64,000 bases of DNA from Pseudomonas pergaminensis (GTDB lineage: Bacteria; Pseudomonadota; Gammaproteobacteria; Pseudomonadales; Pseudomonadaceae). The notes under the pieces are model-generated. The model did not search any database and was not told the origin of the DNA. It was given only the letters and a program-made list of their open reading frames with translations. Positions 42,623 to 51,803 of the stretch are shown piece after piece. The stretch lies in the NCBI RefSeq assembly GCF_024112395.2, contig NZ_CP078013.2, forward strand, positions 4,030,001 through 4,094,000. The letters run 5' to 3'. Both the position numbers and the translations under genes were made by a program. Position 1 is the first letter of the stretch, and every line of letters starts with the position of its first letter.

Positions 42623-42626
42623 ACAA

Positions 42627-42713
42627 TGTGGCAGAGGACTTGCTCCCGATAGCGGCGGGTCAGTCTGAATTTCCTTGGCTGACTCTCTGCTATCGGGGCA
42701 AGCCCCCTCCCAC
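42627..42713. repeat. REPIN
   Basis: TGTGGCAGAGGACTTGCTCC at the left and GGGGCAAGCCCCCTCCCACC at the right, with CCCGATAG/CTATCGGG inner arms; sits between convergent ends of the rtcR region and the AcoR-like gene. Confidence 0.85.
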
Positions 42714-42721
42714 CTTTGGCC

Positions 42722-44683
42722 TCAGGCGCCGCGAAAATCGCTGGCACTCAGCCCGAACCGGCTCATTTTGTTGTACAGCCCGCCCCGCGACACGTTCAGT
42801 TGCCGGGCGGCCAGGCGGATGTTGCCGCCGGTGTTCTGGAGTGCGGCGACGATGGCGTGCATTTCGTGGCTGCTCAAGTCCTGGGCGGGTTGCGGCTCAT
42901 AGGCGCGCAACGGGGTGTGCTGCTTGGTTTCCATCGGCAGATCGGCAGGCTGAATCAGCTCGCCCATCGCCAGGTTGGTCGCCCGCTCAATACTGTTTTC
43001 CAACTCCCGCACATTGCCCGGCCAGCCATAGGCCGACAGCAATGCCATCGCCTCCGGCGAAAAGCCCTGCACCGACTTACGCAACGAGCGTGCACAGCGC
43101 GCCAGGAAGTGCCGTGCCAGCAACGGAATGTCTTCGCGGCGCATGCGCAGGGGCGGCACGGTCAGGTTGAGCACGTTGAGGCGGTAGTAGAGGTCTTCGC
43201 GAAACGCGCCTTGTGCCACGGCCTGGCTGAGGTTGCGGTGGGTGGCGGCGATGATGCGCACGTCCACTTGCCGTGAGTTTTTCGCGCCGACGCGGGTGAT
43301 CTCCCCCTCCTGCAAGACCCGCAACAGGCTGACCTGGGCATCGAAGGACATATCGCCGATCTCATCCAGAAAAATGGTGCCACCGTCCGCCAGCTCGAAC
43401 TTGCCCGCCGAACCACCACGGGTGGCGCCGGTGAACGCGCCTTCGACATGGCCGAACAGTTCGCTTTGCACCAGGTCACGGGGGATCGCCCCGCAGTTGA
43501 CCGCCACGAAAGGGCCTTTTTGGCGGTCGCTGCCGTTGTGGATGGCCTGGGCGAACAGCTCTTTGCCGGTGCCACTTTCGCCGAGGATCAGGGTGGTGGA
43601 GTCGCTGCGACTGGCGATACGCCCCAGGTGCAGGGCGTCGTGGATGGCTCGGGAGTTGCCCTGGATGGTTTCAAATGTATAGCTGGCCTGGGTGCCGATC
43701 AGGCGCCGGGTGATTTCGCGGATGCGGCGGTTTTCGCGCAGCGACACGATCACCCCGCCCTGCTCCAGCGGGCACACCGACACCAGGCAGGCGAGTTGGC
43801 CCCGGTTAGCCAGGTGGAAGGTGCAATCGAGATCACGCACCGGCTCGCCAAGGACGTCGCTCAACTCACTACGACCCAGGTGCTGGAAAGGTCGCCCGAC
43901 CAGCTCCAGCCCTACGCCGAACAACTGCCGGGCATAGCGGTTGAGCGCCTTGATGCAGCCGCGCTCGTCCAGCACCACCAGGCCTTCGTTGAGGACTTCG
44001 AGCACCGCTTGCTGCTCCTCCAGCAACGCCTGCAACGCCATCTGCCGCGACACCGCTTCGGCGGCCGCCTGCACCGTGCCGAGGGTATGGAAGTGAAACC
44101 AGCCAGGCTCGGCGGTGAGGGTCAGCATCGCCACGGTGCGGCCTTGGGCATTCCTGATCGGCGCGGCGGCGCAATGCATGCGGCGCTGGCGCAGGCCGAT
44201 GCCGAAGTTTTCCTCGGCCAGCACGTACACCAGGCGGTCTTCGGCCAGGGCCAGGCCGGTGCAGTTGGTGCCTTGCACCGACTCCAGCAGGCGGCTGCCC
44301 ACCGGGGTGATGTCCAGGCCACAGAAATACAGGGTGATGCCGTCGGCATCGGTGAGGTTGATATGGCCGCGCGGGTTATAGGCCAGCAAGCCGTGCATGA
44401 CTTGCGCGGCGGCGGCGATCAGCACGCGGTGGGTGGCCAGGGTGGCGGTCAGCGTGTCGGCGGCGACAAAGCGGTACGCGTTGTCGGCTGGATCAATACC
44501 GGCCTCGACGCTGCGCCGCCACGAATCCCAGATCACTTGGCGCACGGGCGCCGGGCGCTCGACCTGACCAGCCAGGCAATCGCGCCAGGCCTGCTCCAGC
44601 GCGGCCACCGGGCCGTCATTCAGCGCCGCAGGCCCCAGGGTCGTCAGGTAGTCGAGGTCTTGCACACTGAAGGCCATGCTCAT
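42722..44683 (-). CDS. Sigma-54-dependent activator of the AcoR type (GAF-AAA+-Fis)
   Basis: 653 aa. N-terminal AcoR/GAF sensor part (about 70-200; IWDSWRRSVEAGIDPA, VQGTNCTGLALAE), a PAS-like segment (about 215-310), AAA+ domain with Walker A GESGTGKE and GAFTGA, and a C-terminal Fis HTH (IRLAARQLNVSRGGLYNKMS). Acts as bacterial enhancer-binding protein. Divergent from an inositol-like operon whose promoter is a sigma-54 type, so that operon is its likely target. Start 44683 is tentative; an ATG at 44677 is also possible. Confidence 0.92.
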   Translation of the reverse strand: MSMAFSVQDLDYLTTLGPAALNDGPVAALEQAWRDCLAGQVERPAPVRQVIWDSWRRSVEAGIDPADNAYRFVAADTLTATLATHRVLIAAAAQVMHGLLAYNPRGHINLTDADGITLYFCGLDITPVGSRLLESVQGTNCTGLALAEDRLVYVLAEENFGIGLRQRRMHCAAAPIRNAQGRTVAMLTLTAEPGWFHFHTLGTVQAAAEAVSRQMALQALLEEQQAVLEVLNEGLVVLDERGCIKALNRYARQLFGVGLELVGRPFQHLGRSELSDVLGEPVRDLDCTFHLANRGQLACLVSVCPLEQGGVIVSLRENRRIREITRRLIGTQASYTFETIQGNSRAIHDALHLGRIASRSDSTTLILGESGTGKELFAQAIHNGSDRQKGPFVAVNCGAIPRDLVQSELFGHVEGAFTGATRGGSAGKFELADGGTIFLDEIGDMSFDAQVSLLRVLQEGEITRVGAKNSRQVDVRIIAATHRNLSQAVAQGAFREDLYYRLNVLNLTVPPLRMRREDIPLLARHFLARCARSLRKSVQGFSPEAMALLSAYGWPGNVRELENSIERATNLAMGELIQPADLPMETKQHTPLRAYEPQPAQDLSSHEMHAIVAALQNTGGNIRLAARQLNVSRGGLYNKMSRFGLSASDFRGA

Positions 44684-44708
44684 TGGGTGATATCCATGTT
44701 CATGTTTT

Positions 44709-44733
44709 TGACATGTCAGTATAGGCATGTCAT
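44709..44733. promoter_or_regulatory. Candidate enhancer (UAS) for the AcoR-type activator
   Basis: TGACATGTCA (44709-44718, perfect palindrome) and a second CATGTCA 15 bp downstream (44727-44733), about 65-90 bp upstream of the sigma-54 promoter. Confidence 0.5.
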
Positions 44734-44795
44734 TAGAATGAACACTTTTTGTTTATAGATAATTATTAATCGTTATTTATCAACACGTTAAAAAA

Positions 44796-44811
44796 TGGCA
44801 CACGCCTTGCT
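44796..44811 (+). promoter_or_regulatory. Sigma-54 promoter of the inositol-like operon
   Basis: TGGCACA-CGCC-TTGCT, one mismatch to TGGCACG-N4-TTGCT, with GG (44797) and GC (44809) 10 bp apart. It lies 57 bp before the start of the dehydrogenase gene. Confidence 0.9.
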
Positions 44812-44867
44812 CTCACCCCTTTGCCATCAGGACTGTCCTGCGGCCAATAACAACAAGGGGTTATTTC

Positions 44868-45872
44868 ATGAGTACACAGAACATCCGCCTGGGCTTGATC
44901 GGTGCCGGCCGCATGGGCAGCTTCCACGGCCTGACCGCCGCGCGGCATATCCCCGGTGCCAGCCTGGCAGCGATTGCCGACCCGACGCCAGGCCAGGCCG
45001 CCCGCCTCGCCGCTGAACTGGGCGTGAGCAAGGTCTACACCGACCCGCAGCAGTTGCTCGACGACCCGGACATCGATGGCGTGTTGATCGCCGCTCCCGC
45101 CCGCAGCCACGCAGAGCTGGTGATCAGCGCCGCCCGCGCCGGCAAGGGCATCTTCTGCGAAAAACCCATGGCCATCACCCTCGATGAAGCCGACCGCGCT
45201 ATCGCTGCCGCGGCCGATGCGCGAGTGCCGCTGCAAGTCGGGTTCAACCGGCGCTTCGCCAAGAGCTTTCGCACCGCGCACCTCGATGTCGCCGCCGGCC
45301 GCATCGGCACCCCGCAGTTGCTGCGCTCGCTGACCCGCGACCCGGCACTGAACAACCCGGCCAAGTCGCCGCAATGGGTGATCTTCCTGGAAACCCTGAT
45401 CCACGACTTCGACACCCTGCGCTACCTCAACCCTGGCGCGGAGGCGGTGCAGGTCTACGTGATGGCCGACGCATTGATCGCGCCCGAATACAAAAGCAAA
45501 GGCTTCCTCGACACCGCCGTGGTCGCGATCCGCTTCGACAACGGCGCCATCGCCACCGCCGAGGCCAACTTCCAGGCGGTGTATGGCTACGACGTGCGCG
45601 GCGAGGTGTTCGGCAGCGCCGGCATGCTCAGCATGGGCAGCCTCAACGATTCCGACCTGGTGCGCTACCTGGCCCAGGGCATCCAGGCCGACACCCAGCG
45701 CCTGGACACCGACCTGTTGCGCGACGCCTATATCGCCGAGCTCAACCACTTCGTCGACTGCCTGCGCAGCGGCGCCAAGCCCCTGGCCAGTGGCGAAGAC
45801 GCGCGTGCGGCATTGGCGATTGCCCGCGCCTGCATCGAGTCATTCGAAACCGGCAAGGCGGTGGCCGTATGA
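44868..45872 (+). CDS. Gfo/Idh/MocA oxidoreductase, inositol-2-dehydrogenase-like (IolG type)
   Basis: 334 aa. Rossmann start LGLIGAGRMGSFHGLTAAR, the family motif EKPMA and the catalytic His in LIHDFDTLR fit inositol 2-dehydrogenases. It probably oxidises inositol or a related cyclitol/sugar with NAD. First gene behind a sigma-54 promoter; followed by a TIM-barrel isomerase (4-bp overlap) and a binding protein. The other inositol-catabolism genes are not here, so the substrate is uncertain. Confidence 0.87.
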   Translation: MSTQNIRLGLIGAGRMGSFHGLTAARHIPGASLAAIADPTPGQAARLAAELGVSKVYTDPQQLLDDPDIDGVLIAAPARSHAELVISAARAGKGIFCEKPMAITLDEADRAIAAAADARVPLQVGFNRRFAKSFRTAHLDVAAGRIGTPQLLRSLTRDPALNNPAKSPQWVIFLETLIHDFDTLRYLNPGAEAVQVYVMADALIAPEYKSKGFLDTAVVAIRFDNGAIATAEANFQAVYGYDVRGEVFGSAGMLSMGSLNDSDLVRYLAQGIQADTQRLDTDLLRDAYIAELNHFVDCLRSGAKPLASGEDARAALAIARACIESFETGKAVAV

Positions 45873-46648
45873 GCCCCTTCAAGCTGGCCGTCAGCGCGGA
45901 GATGGTGTTTCTCGACCTGCCCTTTGTCGAGCGCGTACAGCGCATTCATGCGCTGGGCTTCAGTGCCGAAATCTGGAACTGGACAGACAAGGACATCGCC
46001 GCCCTGGTCGCTACCGGCGCCGACTTCACCTCCATGACCGGCTACATCAGCGGTACCCTCACCGACCCCGGCGGTATCCGCCAACTGCTCGACAGCGCCC
46101 GCGAATCCTTAGGGGTCGCCGAACGACTGAATTGCCCCAGCCTCAACCTGCACGGCACCGGCCTGGGTGAAGGCGGCCTGCCCGTACAACCGGTGAGCCA
46201 GACCACCGGACGCATGTGGCTGAGCGCCTGCAAGACCCTGGAAAAAATCGCCCGCTTGGGGGAAGACGCCGGCCGTGTGTTCCTGCTGGAAAACCTCAAC
46301 ACAGCAGTTGACCACCCCGGCACCCCGTTCGCCCGCGCCGACGACACCCTGGCGCTGATCGAGGCCGTGGGCAGCCCGTACCTGAAGATGAATTTGGACC
46401 TGTACCACGCGCAGATCGGCGAAGGAAATTTGATCGAACTGATCCAGCGCGCCGGCCCCCACATCGGCGAAATCCAGGTAGCCGACGTGCCGGGACGCCA
46501 GGAGCCCGGCACTGGCGAGATCCACTACCCGGCCGTCGCCAAAGCCTTGCACGCCATAGGCTACAGCGGCGTGGTCGGCCTGGAAGGCTGGGCCAGCGGC
46601 GACAGCGAGCTGGCCCTGGCGCGTTTCCGCCAGGCGTTCACCCTATAA
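45869..46648 (+). CDS. Hydroxypyruvate-isomerase-like TIM-barrel protein
   Basis: 259 aa. Motifs of the Hyi/OtnI family of xylose-isomerase-like barrels: LLENLNTAVDHPG (metal Glu), LKMNLDLYHAQIGEGNLI (Asp/His), HIGEIQVADVPGRQEPGTGE and VGLEGW. It isomerises a keto/aldose acid of unknown identity. Co-translated with the dehydrogenase by a 4-bp overlap. Confidence 0.88.
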   Translation: MSPFKLAVSAEMVFLDLPFVERVQRIHALGFSAEIWNWTDKDIAALVATGADFTSMTGYISGTLTDPGGIRQLLDSARESLGVAERLNCPSLNLHGTGLGEGGLPVQPVSQTTGRMWLSACKTLEKIARLGEDAGRVFLLENLNTAVDHPGTPFARADDTLALIEAVGSPYLKMNLDLYHAQIGEGNLIELIQRAGPHIGEIQVADVPGRQEPGTGEIHYPAVAKALHAIGYSGVVGLEGWASGDSELALARFRQAFTL

Positions 46649-46667
46649 CAATAAAAGGATCACCCTT

Positions 46668-47594
46668 ATGAATCGCTATTCGTTGTTTGCTGCCACCTTG
46701 TTGCTGCTGTTCAGCCAATGGACCTTTGCCGCCTATCGCATCGGCGTGAGCATCGCCCGGGTCGACGATAACTTCATGACCTACGTGCGCACCGGCCTGG
46801 AAGCGGCCGCCAAGCAGCAGGATGTGCAGATCCAGTTCGAAGACGCCCAGGGCGACGTAGTGCGCCAGCTTAATCAGGTCGAGGGCTTCCTCAACCAGAA
46901 GGTCGACGCGGTGATCGTACTGCCGGTGGACACCGCCGCCACCGCCAACATGACCCGTGCTGCCGTGGCGGCCAAGACGCCGCTGGTGTACGTCAACCGT
47001 CACCCGGACGAACGCACCCTGCCCAAGGGCGTGGTCACCGTGGCCTCCAACGACATCGAGGCCGGGCAGTTGCAGATGCGCTACCTGGCGGAAAAACTCG
47101 GCGGCAAGGGCAATGTGGCGATCATCATGGGCGACCTTGCGCAGAACGCCACCCATGACCGCACCGAGGGCGCCAAACAGGTGCTCAAGGAGTTTCCCGG
47201 TATCAAGGTGGTCGAGCAGCAAAGCGCCGAATGGCAACGCAGCAAGGGCATGGACCTGACCAGCAACTGGCTGCTGGCAGGCACGCAGTTCGATGCCATC
47301 GTAGCCAACAACGATGAAATGGCGATTGGCGCGGCCATGGCTTTGCAGCAGGCGGGAAAAACCAAGGGTGAAGTGGCGATTGTGGGTATCGATGGCTTGC
47401 CCGATGGGCTGGCAGCGATCAAGCGGGGGTTGCTGACGGCGTCCGTGTTCCAGGACCCGAAGGCCCAGGCTACCCAGGCCGTGCAGGCGGCGGTGCGAAT
47501 GATCAAGGGCGAGGCGATTGAGTCGGAGATGTGGGTGCCGTTCGAACTGATCAAGCCCGAGCAAGTGGCGGTGTTCGAGCAGCGCTACAAGTAG
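46668..47594 (+). CDS. Periplasmic sugar/polyol-binding protein (ribose/inositol type), without adjacent ABC subunits
   Basis: 308 aa. Signal peptide ending QWTFA, then a type I periplasmic-binding fold (IGVSIARVDDNFMTYV, NNDEMAIGAAMALQQAG, IVGIDGLPDGL). Resembles ribose/inositol-binding proteins. ABC ATPase and permease genes normally follow but here a REPIN and an unrelated GST come next, so this is an orphan or its transporter is elsewhere. Confidence 0.88.
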   Translation: MNRYSLFAATLLLLFSQWTFAAYRIGVSIARVDDNFMTYVRTGLEAAAKQQDVQIQFEDAQGDVVRQLNQVEGFLNQKVDAVIVLPVDTAATANMTRAAVAAKTPLVYVNRHPDERTLPKGVVTVASNDIEAGQLQMRYLAEKLGGKGNVAIIMGDLAQNATHDRTEGAKQVLKEFPGIKVVEQQSAEWQRSKGMDLTSNWLLAGTQFDAIVANNDEMAIGAAMALQQAGKTKGEVAIVGIDGLPDGLAAIKRGLLTASVFQDPKAQATQAVQAAVRMIKGEAIESEMWVPFELIKPEQVAVFEQRYK

Positions 47595-47616
47595 AGTGAA
47601 ATACACAAATCCAAAT

Positions 47617-47704
47617 GCGGGAGCGGGCTTGCTCGCGATTGCGGTGGATCAGCCAATGAATCTGTTGACTGACACTCCGCATTCGCGAGCAAGCCCGCTC
47701 CCAC
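47617..47704. repeat. REPIN
   Basis: GCGGGAGCGGGCTTGCTCGC and the inverse GCGAGCAAGCCCGCTCCCAC with a ~45-bp loop, directly after the binding-protein gene. Confidence 0.88.
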
Positions 47705-47725
47705 CTTTCTTACCGCGTCAGGCCT

Positions 47726-48559
47726 TTAGTCCAGGTCGCTTGCGTCATGCCGCTCGGCCAATTGCTCATGGGGCTCACCAGACACCCGATTCACCCGCCG
47801 GCCGCGCTGCACCGCCGGCCGCGCTTCGATCGCGTCTGCCCAGCGCAACACGTGCGTGTACTCATGCACCGACAAGAACTCCGCCGCGCCATACAAGCGA
47901 CCTTTGACCAGCCCGCCATACCACGGCCAAATCGCAATATCGGCGATGGTGTACTCATCACCCGCGATGTATTCGCTCACCGCCAGGCGTTGGTCGAGCA
48001 CATCGAGCTGACGCTTGGTCTCCATGGCGAACCGGTTGATCGCATATTCCATCTTGCTCGGCGCGTAGGCATAGAAGTGTCCGAAACCACCGCCCAGATA
48101 CGGCGCGCTGCCCATCTGCCAGAACAACCACGACAGGCATTCGGCGCGGGCGGCGGGTTCGGTGGGGAAGAACGCACCGAACTTCTCCGCCAGGTATTGC
48201 AGGATCGCTCCGGACTCGAACACCCGAATCGGCGCGGCGCCGCTGCGGTCCAGCAGGGCCGGGATCTTGGAGTTGGGGTTCACCCCCACGAAGCCGCTGC
48301 CGAACTGGTCGCCATCACCGATCTTGATCAGCCAGGCATCGTATTCCGCACCGCTGTGCCCCAGGGCCAACAGTTCTTCCAGCAGGATCGTAACCTTCTG
48401 CCCGTTGGGCGTGGCCAGGGAGTACAACTGCAACGGATGCTTGCCCACCGGCAATTCTTTTTCATGGGTCGCGCCGGCCACAGGCCGGTTGATGCTGGCG
48501 AAAGTGCCGCCATTCTCGGTCTCCCAGGTCCACACTTTCGGGGGTACGTAATCGGTCAT
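47726..48559 (-). CDS. yghU: Glutathione-dependent disulfide-bond oxidoreductase YghU
   Basis: 277 aa. YghU-specific N-terminal extension (YVPPKVWTWETENGGTFASI) precedes the thioredoxin-like GST domain (LYSLATPNGQKVTILLEELL, the Thr-Pro-Asn motif that binds two glutathiones) and an alpha-helical C-domain (GGGFGHFYAYAPSKMEYAIN). Start 48559 is the one aligned with YghU. Stands alone between a REPIN and an MFS gene. Confidence 0.92.
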   Translation of the reverse strand: MTDYVPPKVWTWETENGGTFASINRPVAGATHEKELPVGKHPLQLYSLATPNGQKVTILLEELLALGHSGAEYDAWLIKIGDGDQFGSGFVGVNPNSKIPALLDRSGAAPIRVFESGAILQYLAEKFGAFFPTEPAARAECLSWLFWQMGSAPYLGGGFGHFYAYAPSKMEYAINRFAMETKRQLDVLDQRLAVSEYIAGDEYTIADIAIWPWYGGLVKGRLYGAAEFLSVHEYTHVLRWADAIEARPAVQRGRRVNRVSGEPHEQLAERHDASDLD

Positions 48560-48661
48560 GCTGACTGCTCCAAATGTGCTTGCGTTCAACGAAGCGCTCC
48601 AGACTAAACCAAAGGTCGATGGCTCGTCACACCGTGAATGCGGCCAATCTCCAGGCCGACG

Positions 48662-49885
48662 TCAAAGATGCAGCGGTGCACCCACGGCCACATTGCTCGA
48701 CACTGTTACCCGCAGTGCAATCAACAAGGCGGCCAACAACATCAACACACCGGCGCCTAGAAACACCCCGCTGATGCCACTGAGACTGAACATCGCGCCC
48801 CCACCGGCCGCACCCGCCGCAATGGCCGATTGCACGGATGCCACCACCATGCCACCGGCACTTTCAGCCTGATCCGGCACGGCGCGGGCCACCCAGTTCG
48901 ACCACGCCACCGGCACCCCGCCAAACGCCATGCCCCACAACGCCAGCAGCAAGGCCTGGCCTGGCAGCGAGGCCGGCAGCAACACCAGGGCCAGCGCTGC
49001 GACGCCGACCAATACCGGCATCAGCACCAAGGTGCCGCGCGGATAACGCACCAGCATCCAACCGGCCAACAGCGTGCCGACGAAGTTGGCTGCACCGAAC
49101 CCCAGCAGCATCAACGCCAGCCCTTCGCTGCCCACGCCCGTTGTGCTTTCGAGGAACGGCCGGATGTAGGTGAACAGCGCGAAGTGCCCGGTGTGTACCA
49201 GCACACAGCCCAACATGCCGATGGCGATGCCAGGGCGCAGCAGCACATCCAGTACCGTGCGCAAGCGTGCGCTGCCCGTCGGGGCCAACGGTGGCAACGT
49301 GAACAGCTGGAACGCCAGCGTCACCCCGCCGACCGCTGCCGCCGCCAAAAATGCACTGCGCCAGCCATACAGGCCGCCCAGGTAGCTGCCCAACGGCACG
49401 GCAACCACCGTGCCCACGGCAATGCCACTGAAGATGATCGACAGCGCACGGGGCAGCAGCGCCGCCGGTACCAGGCGCATCGCGACCGCCGCCGCCATGC
49501 TCCAGAAGCCTCCCAGGGCCACACCCAGCAGGATGCGCATCAACAGCAGCACCGCCAGGCTGGAGGAAAACGCCACCAACAGGTTGGATGCAATCATCAG
49601 CAGGGAGAATCCCAGCAGCACCATGCGCCGGTCGATCCCACGCGTGAGGCCCGGTACCAGCAACCCGGCGAACAACGCCACCACGGCCGTCACGGTCACG
49701 GCTTGGCCGGCCAGCGCTTCCGACACGCCAAGGTCCAGCGCCATCGGCGTCAGCAGGCTGGCCGGCAGGTATTCGGCCGTCAACAAGCCGAACACCCCCA
49801 TGGCCAGGGAAAATACCGCCATCCAGGCGGGCGCATCGGGCGCCACCTGGGCAGGGCGAGCGGCTTGGGCTACACAATCATTCAT
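48662..49885 (-). CDS. MFS transporter, DHA1-like exporter
   Basis: 407 aa, 12 predicted membrane segments. The N-terminal pattern GVFGLLTAEYLPASLLTPMA and the motif GLTRGIDRRMVLLGF suit AraJ/YdhP-type sugar or drug exporters. Divergent from an AraC-family regulator gene, its probable regulator. The second ATG (49885) is chosen; the first is three bases upstream. Confidence 0.88.
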   Translation of the reverse strand: MNDCVAQAARPAQVAPDAPAWMAVFSLAMGVFGLLTAEYLPASLLTPMALDLGVSEALAGQAVTVTAVVALFAGLLVPGLTRGIDRRMVLLGFSLLMIASNLLVAFSSSLAVLLLMRILLGVALGGFWSMAAAVAMRLVPAALLPRALSIIFSGIAVGTVVAVPLGSYLGGLYGWRSAFLAAAAVGGVTLAFQLFTLPPLAPTGSARLRTVLDVLLRPGIAIGMLGCVLVHTGHFALFTYIRPFLESTTGVGSEGLALMLLGFGAANFVGTLLAGWMLVRYPRGTLVLMPVLVGVAALALVLLPASLPGQALLLALWGMAFGGVPVAWSNWVARAVPDQAESAGGMVVASVQSAIAAGAAGGGAMFSLSGISGVFLGAGVLMLLAALLIALRVTVSSNVAVGAPLHL

Positions 49886-49985
49886 CACACGACATCCTCG
49901 GTAATTAGCACGACGGCCAGTCTAGGTTCGCCAACCCGGATGATCTATGATGCAAACCCTTGAGTTTTTGACCGAAACCCCGAAC

Positions 49986-50948
49986 ATGACTGCAGCGGCG
50001 CCCTTCAACCTGTCCTCCGACCTTATCGACGAACTGCTGCGCGGCATGCGCCTGCGCGGCGTGCAGTACCGACGCATCCAGGCCGGACCGACCTTCGGCA
50101 TGGGCTTTGACGCCAGACCGGGGCATGCCTACTTCCACCTCCTCGCCGCAGGAACGGCCACCCTGCGCACCGATGACGGCAGCCTGTTCGAATTGTCGGC
50201 GGGCAATGCCGTGTTCATCTCCCACGGCGGTGCCCATGCGCTGCTGTCCAGTGCGGACAGGCCGGTGCAGGACATCGGCGGCTTTGACACGACACCACTG
50301 GGCGAGACCGTCTGTGCCGTGGATGCATCACCGGACTCACCGCCGAGCACGTTGCTGTTCAGCGCCTGCATGGAGTTCGAACTCGGCAGTCTCCAGGGGC
50401 TCGGCAGCCTGATGCCAGCCTTGATGCTGATCGATGCCCAGGGCCAGCGTTACCCCGGCCTGATGCCAATCCTGGCGGTGATGGAGCGCGAAGTCGCCGC
50501 GGCCCGCGTCGGCTACCCCGGCATCCTCACGCGTCTGGCCGATGTGGTGGCTGCCATGATTGTGCGGGGTTGGGTGGAATGCGCCTGCGGCAATGCCTCG
50601 GGGCTGGTGGCCGCGTTGCGCGACTCACGCCTGGCGGGCGCCCTGCTCGTGCTGCACCAGCAACCCGGGCGCGATTGGAGCGTGGCCGAACTGGCCGCGC
50701 AGTGTCACACCTCCCGCTCGGTATTCGCCGAGCGCTTCCAGGCCACCCTGGGCCTCCCGCCACTGCGCTACATGACGGAACTGCGCATGCGCCTGGCCAG
50801 CCAATGGCTGACCCTGGAGCGTTTACCCATCGAAGAAGTGGCGCTGCGCCTGGGCTACACCTCCCAGGCAGCGTTCAGCCGTGCATTCAAGCGCATTACC
50901 GGCCAGCCACCGGGGGCCAGCCGGCAGAACATCAGGCGTCCTGCCTGA
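49986..50948 (+). CDS. AraC-family regulator with cupin domain
   Basis: 320 aa. Cupin_6 type N-terminus (GHAYFHLLAAGTATLRTDDG) and C-terminal AraC double HTH (SVAELAAQCHTSRSVFAERF, LPIEEVALRLGYTSQAAFSR). Such regulators commonly control a divergent MFS exporter. The start at 49986 (MTAAAPFNLSS) is chosen; a frame 39 bp longer exists. Confidence 0.9.
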   Translation: MTAAAPFNLSSDLIDELLRGMRLRGVQYRRIQAGPTFGMGFDARPGHAYFHLLAAGTATLRTDDGSLFELSAGNAVFISHGGAHALLSSADRPVQDIGGFDTTPLGETVCAVDASPDSPPSTLLFSACMEFELGSLQGLGSLMPALMLIDAQGQRYPGLMPILAVMEREVAAARVGYPGILTRLADVVAAMIVRGWVECACGNASGLVAALRDSRLAGALLVLHQQPGRDWSVAELAAQCHTSRSVFAERFQATLGLPPLRYMTELRMRLASQWLTLERLPIEEVALRLGYTSQAAFSRAFKRITGQPPGASRQNIRRPA

Positions 50949-51050
50949 ATGACCGCAGCCTGACCTTTGCAGGCAACATTCAGTCATTGCGCATGCCGAT
51001 CCTGTGCCCTTACTCTCTGGAGCCATCACCTTGAGAGCAACGGAGGCTTC

Positions 51051-51647
51051 ATGAAACTGATCGGCATGCTGGACTCGCCCTACGTACGCCGCGTGGCCAT
51101 TTCCCTGGACCTTTATGGCGTGGATTTTGTGCATGAACCGCTGTCGGTGTTCAGCACGTTCACCGAGTTTTCCCAGATCAACCCGGTGGTCAAGGCGCCG
51201 ACCCTGGTGCTGGATGACGGCACGGTGCTGATGGATTCCAGCCTGATCCTCGACTATCTGGAAACCCTGGCCCCGGCCGATAAAAAGCTGCTGCCCCCTT
51301 CCCCCGCAGGTCGTGCCCATGACCTGCATATCCTTGGCTTGGCCCTGGCGGCCTGCGAGAAAAGCGTGCAGATCGTTTACGAACACAACCTGCGCCCGGC
51401 CGAAAAGCTGCATGCGCCCTGGCTGGATCGCGTCAGCGGGCAATTGCTGGCGGCCTACTCGCTGCTGGAAAAGCAACTGCCTGACAGTCAGGAGTTGACC
51501 CAGGCTTCCCTGACGGCGGCAGTCGCCTGGTCGTTCAGCCAGTTCACCGTGGCGTCGGTGGTCAAGGCCGATGCGTTCCCAAACCTCAAACGCCACACCG
51601 AGCGGCTGGAACAGCACCCGGCTTTCAAGCGTTACCCGATCGAATAA
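51051..51647 (+). CDS. Glutathione S-transferase family protein
   Basis: 198 aa, N-terminal thioredoxin-like domain (MKLIGMLDSPYVRRVAISLD with Ser9/Pro10) and a helical C-domain. The PTLVLDDGTVLMDSSLILDY segment gives the cis-Pro and Glu/Asp-Ser glutathione site. YibF-like size. Starts behind AACGGAGGC. Substrate unknown. Confidence 0.9.
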   Translation: MKLIGMLDSPYVRRVAISLDLYGVDFVHEPLSVFSTFTEFSQINPVVKAPTLVLDDGTVLMDSSLILDYLETLAPADKKLLPPSPAGRAHDLHILGLALAACEKSVQIVYEHNLRPAEKLHAPWLDRVSGQLLAAYSLLEKQLPDSQELTQASLTAAVAWSFSQFTVASVVKADAFPNLKRHTERLEQHPAFKRYPIE

Positions 51648-51680
51648 GCACCCTCGTCATGATGTCGGACTGGGTTTTGT

Positions 51681-51768
51681 GTGGGAGCGGGCTTGCTCGC
51701 GAAGGCAGCGTGTCAGTCGGCAACTTTATCAACTGACCCTGCGTATTCGCGGGCAAGCCCGCTCCCAC
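51681..51768. repeat. REPIN
   Basis: GTGGGAGCGGGCTTGCTCGC and the inverse GCGGGCAAGCCCGCTCCCAC, between convergent GST and SDR genes. Confidence 0.88.
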
Positions 51769-51803
51769 ATTTGGCCTGTGCAGCCCGGATAATTGAGCCC
51801 GAC

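Noticed and set aside
49947..49985. Longer start for the AraC-family regulator
   Set aside because: The 13 extra codons have no family features and the ATG at 49986 fits the usual beginning of the cupin domain.
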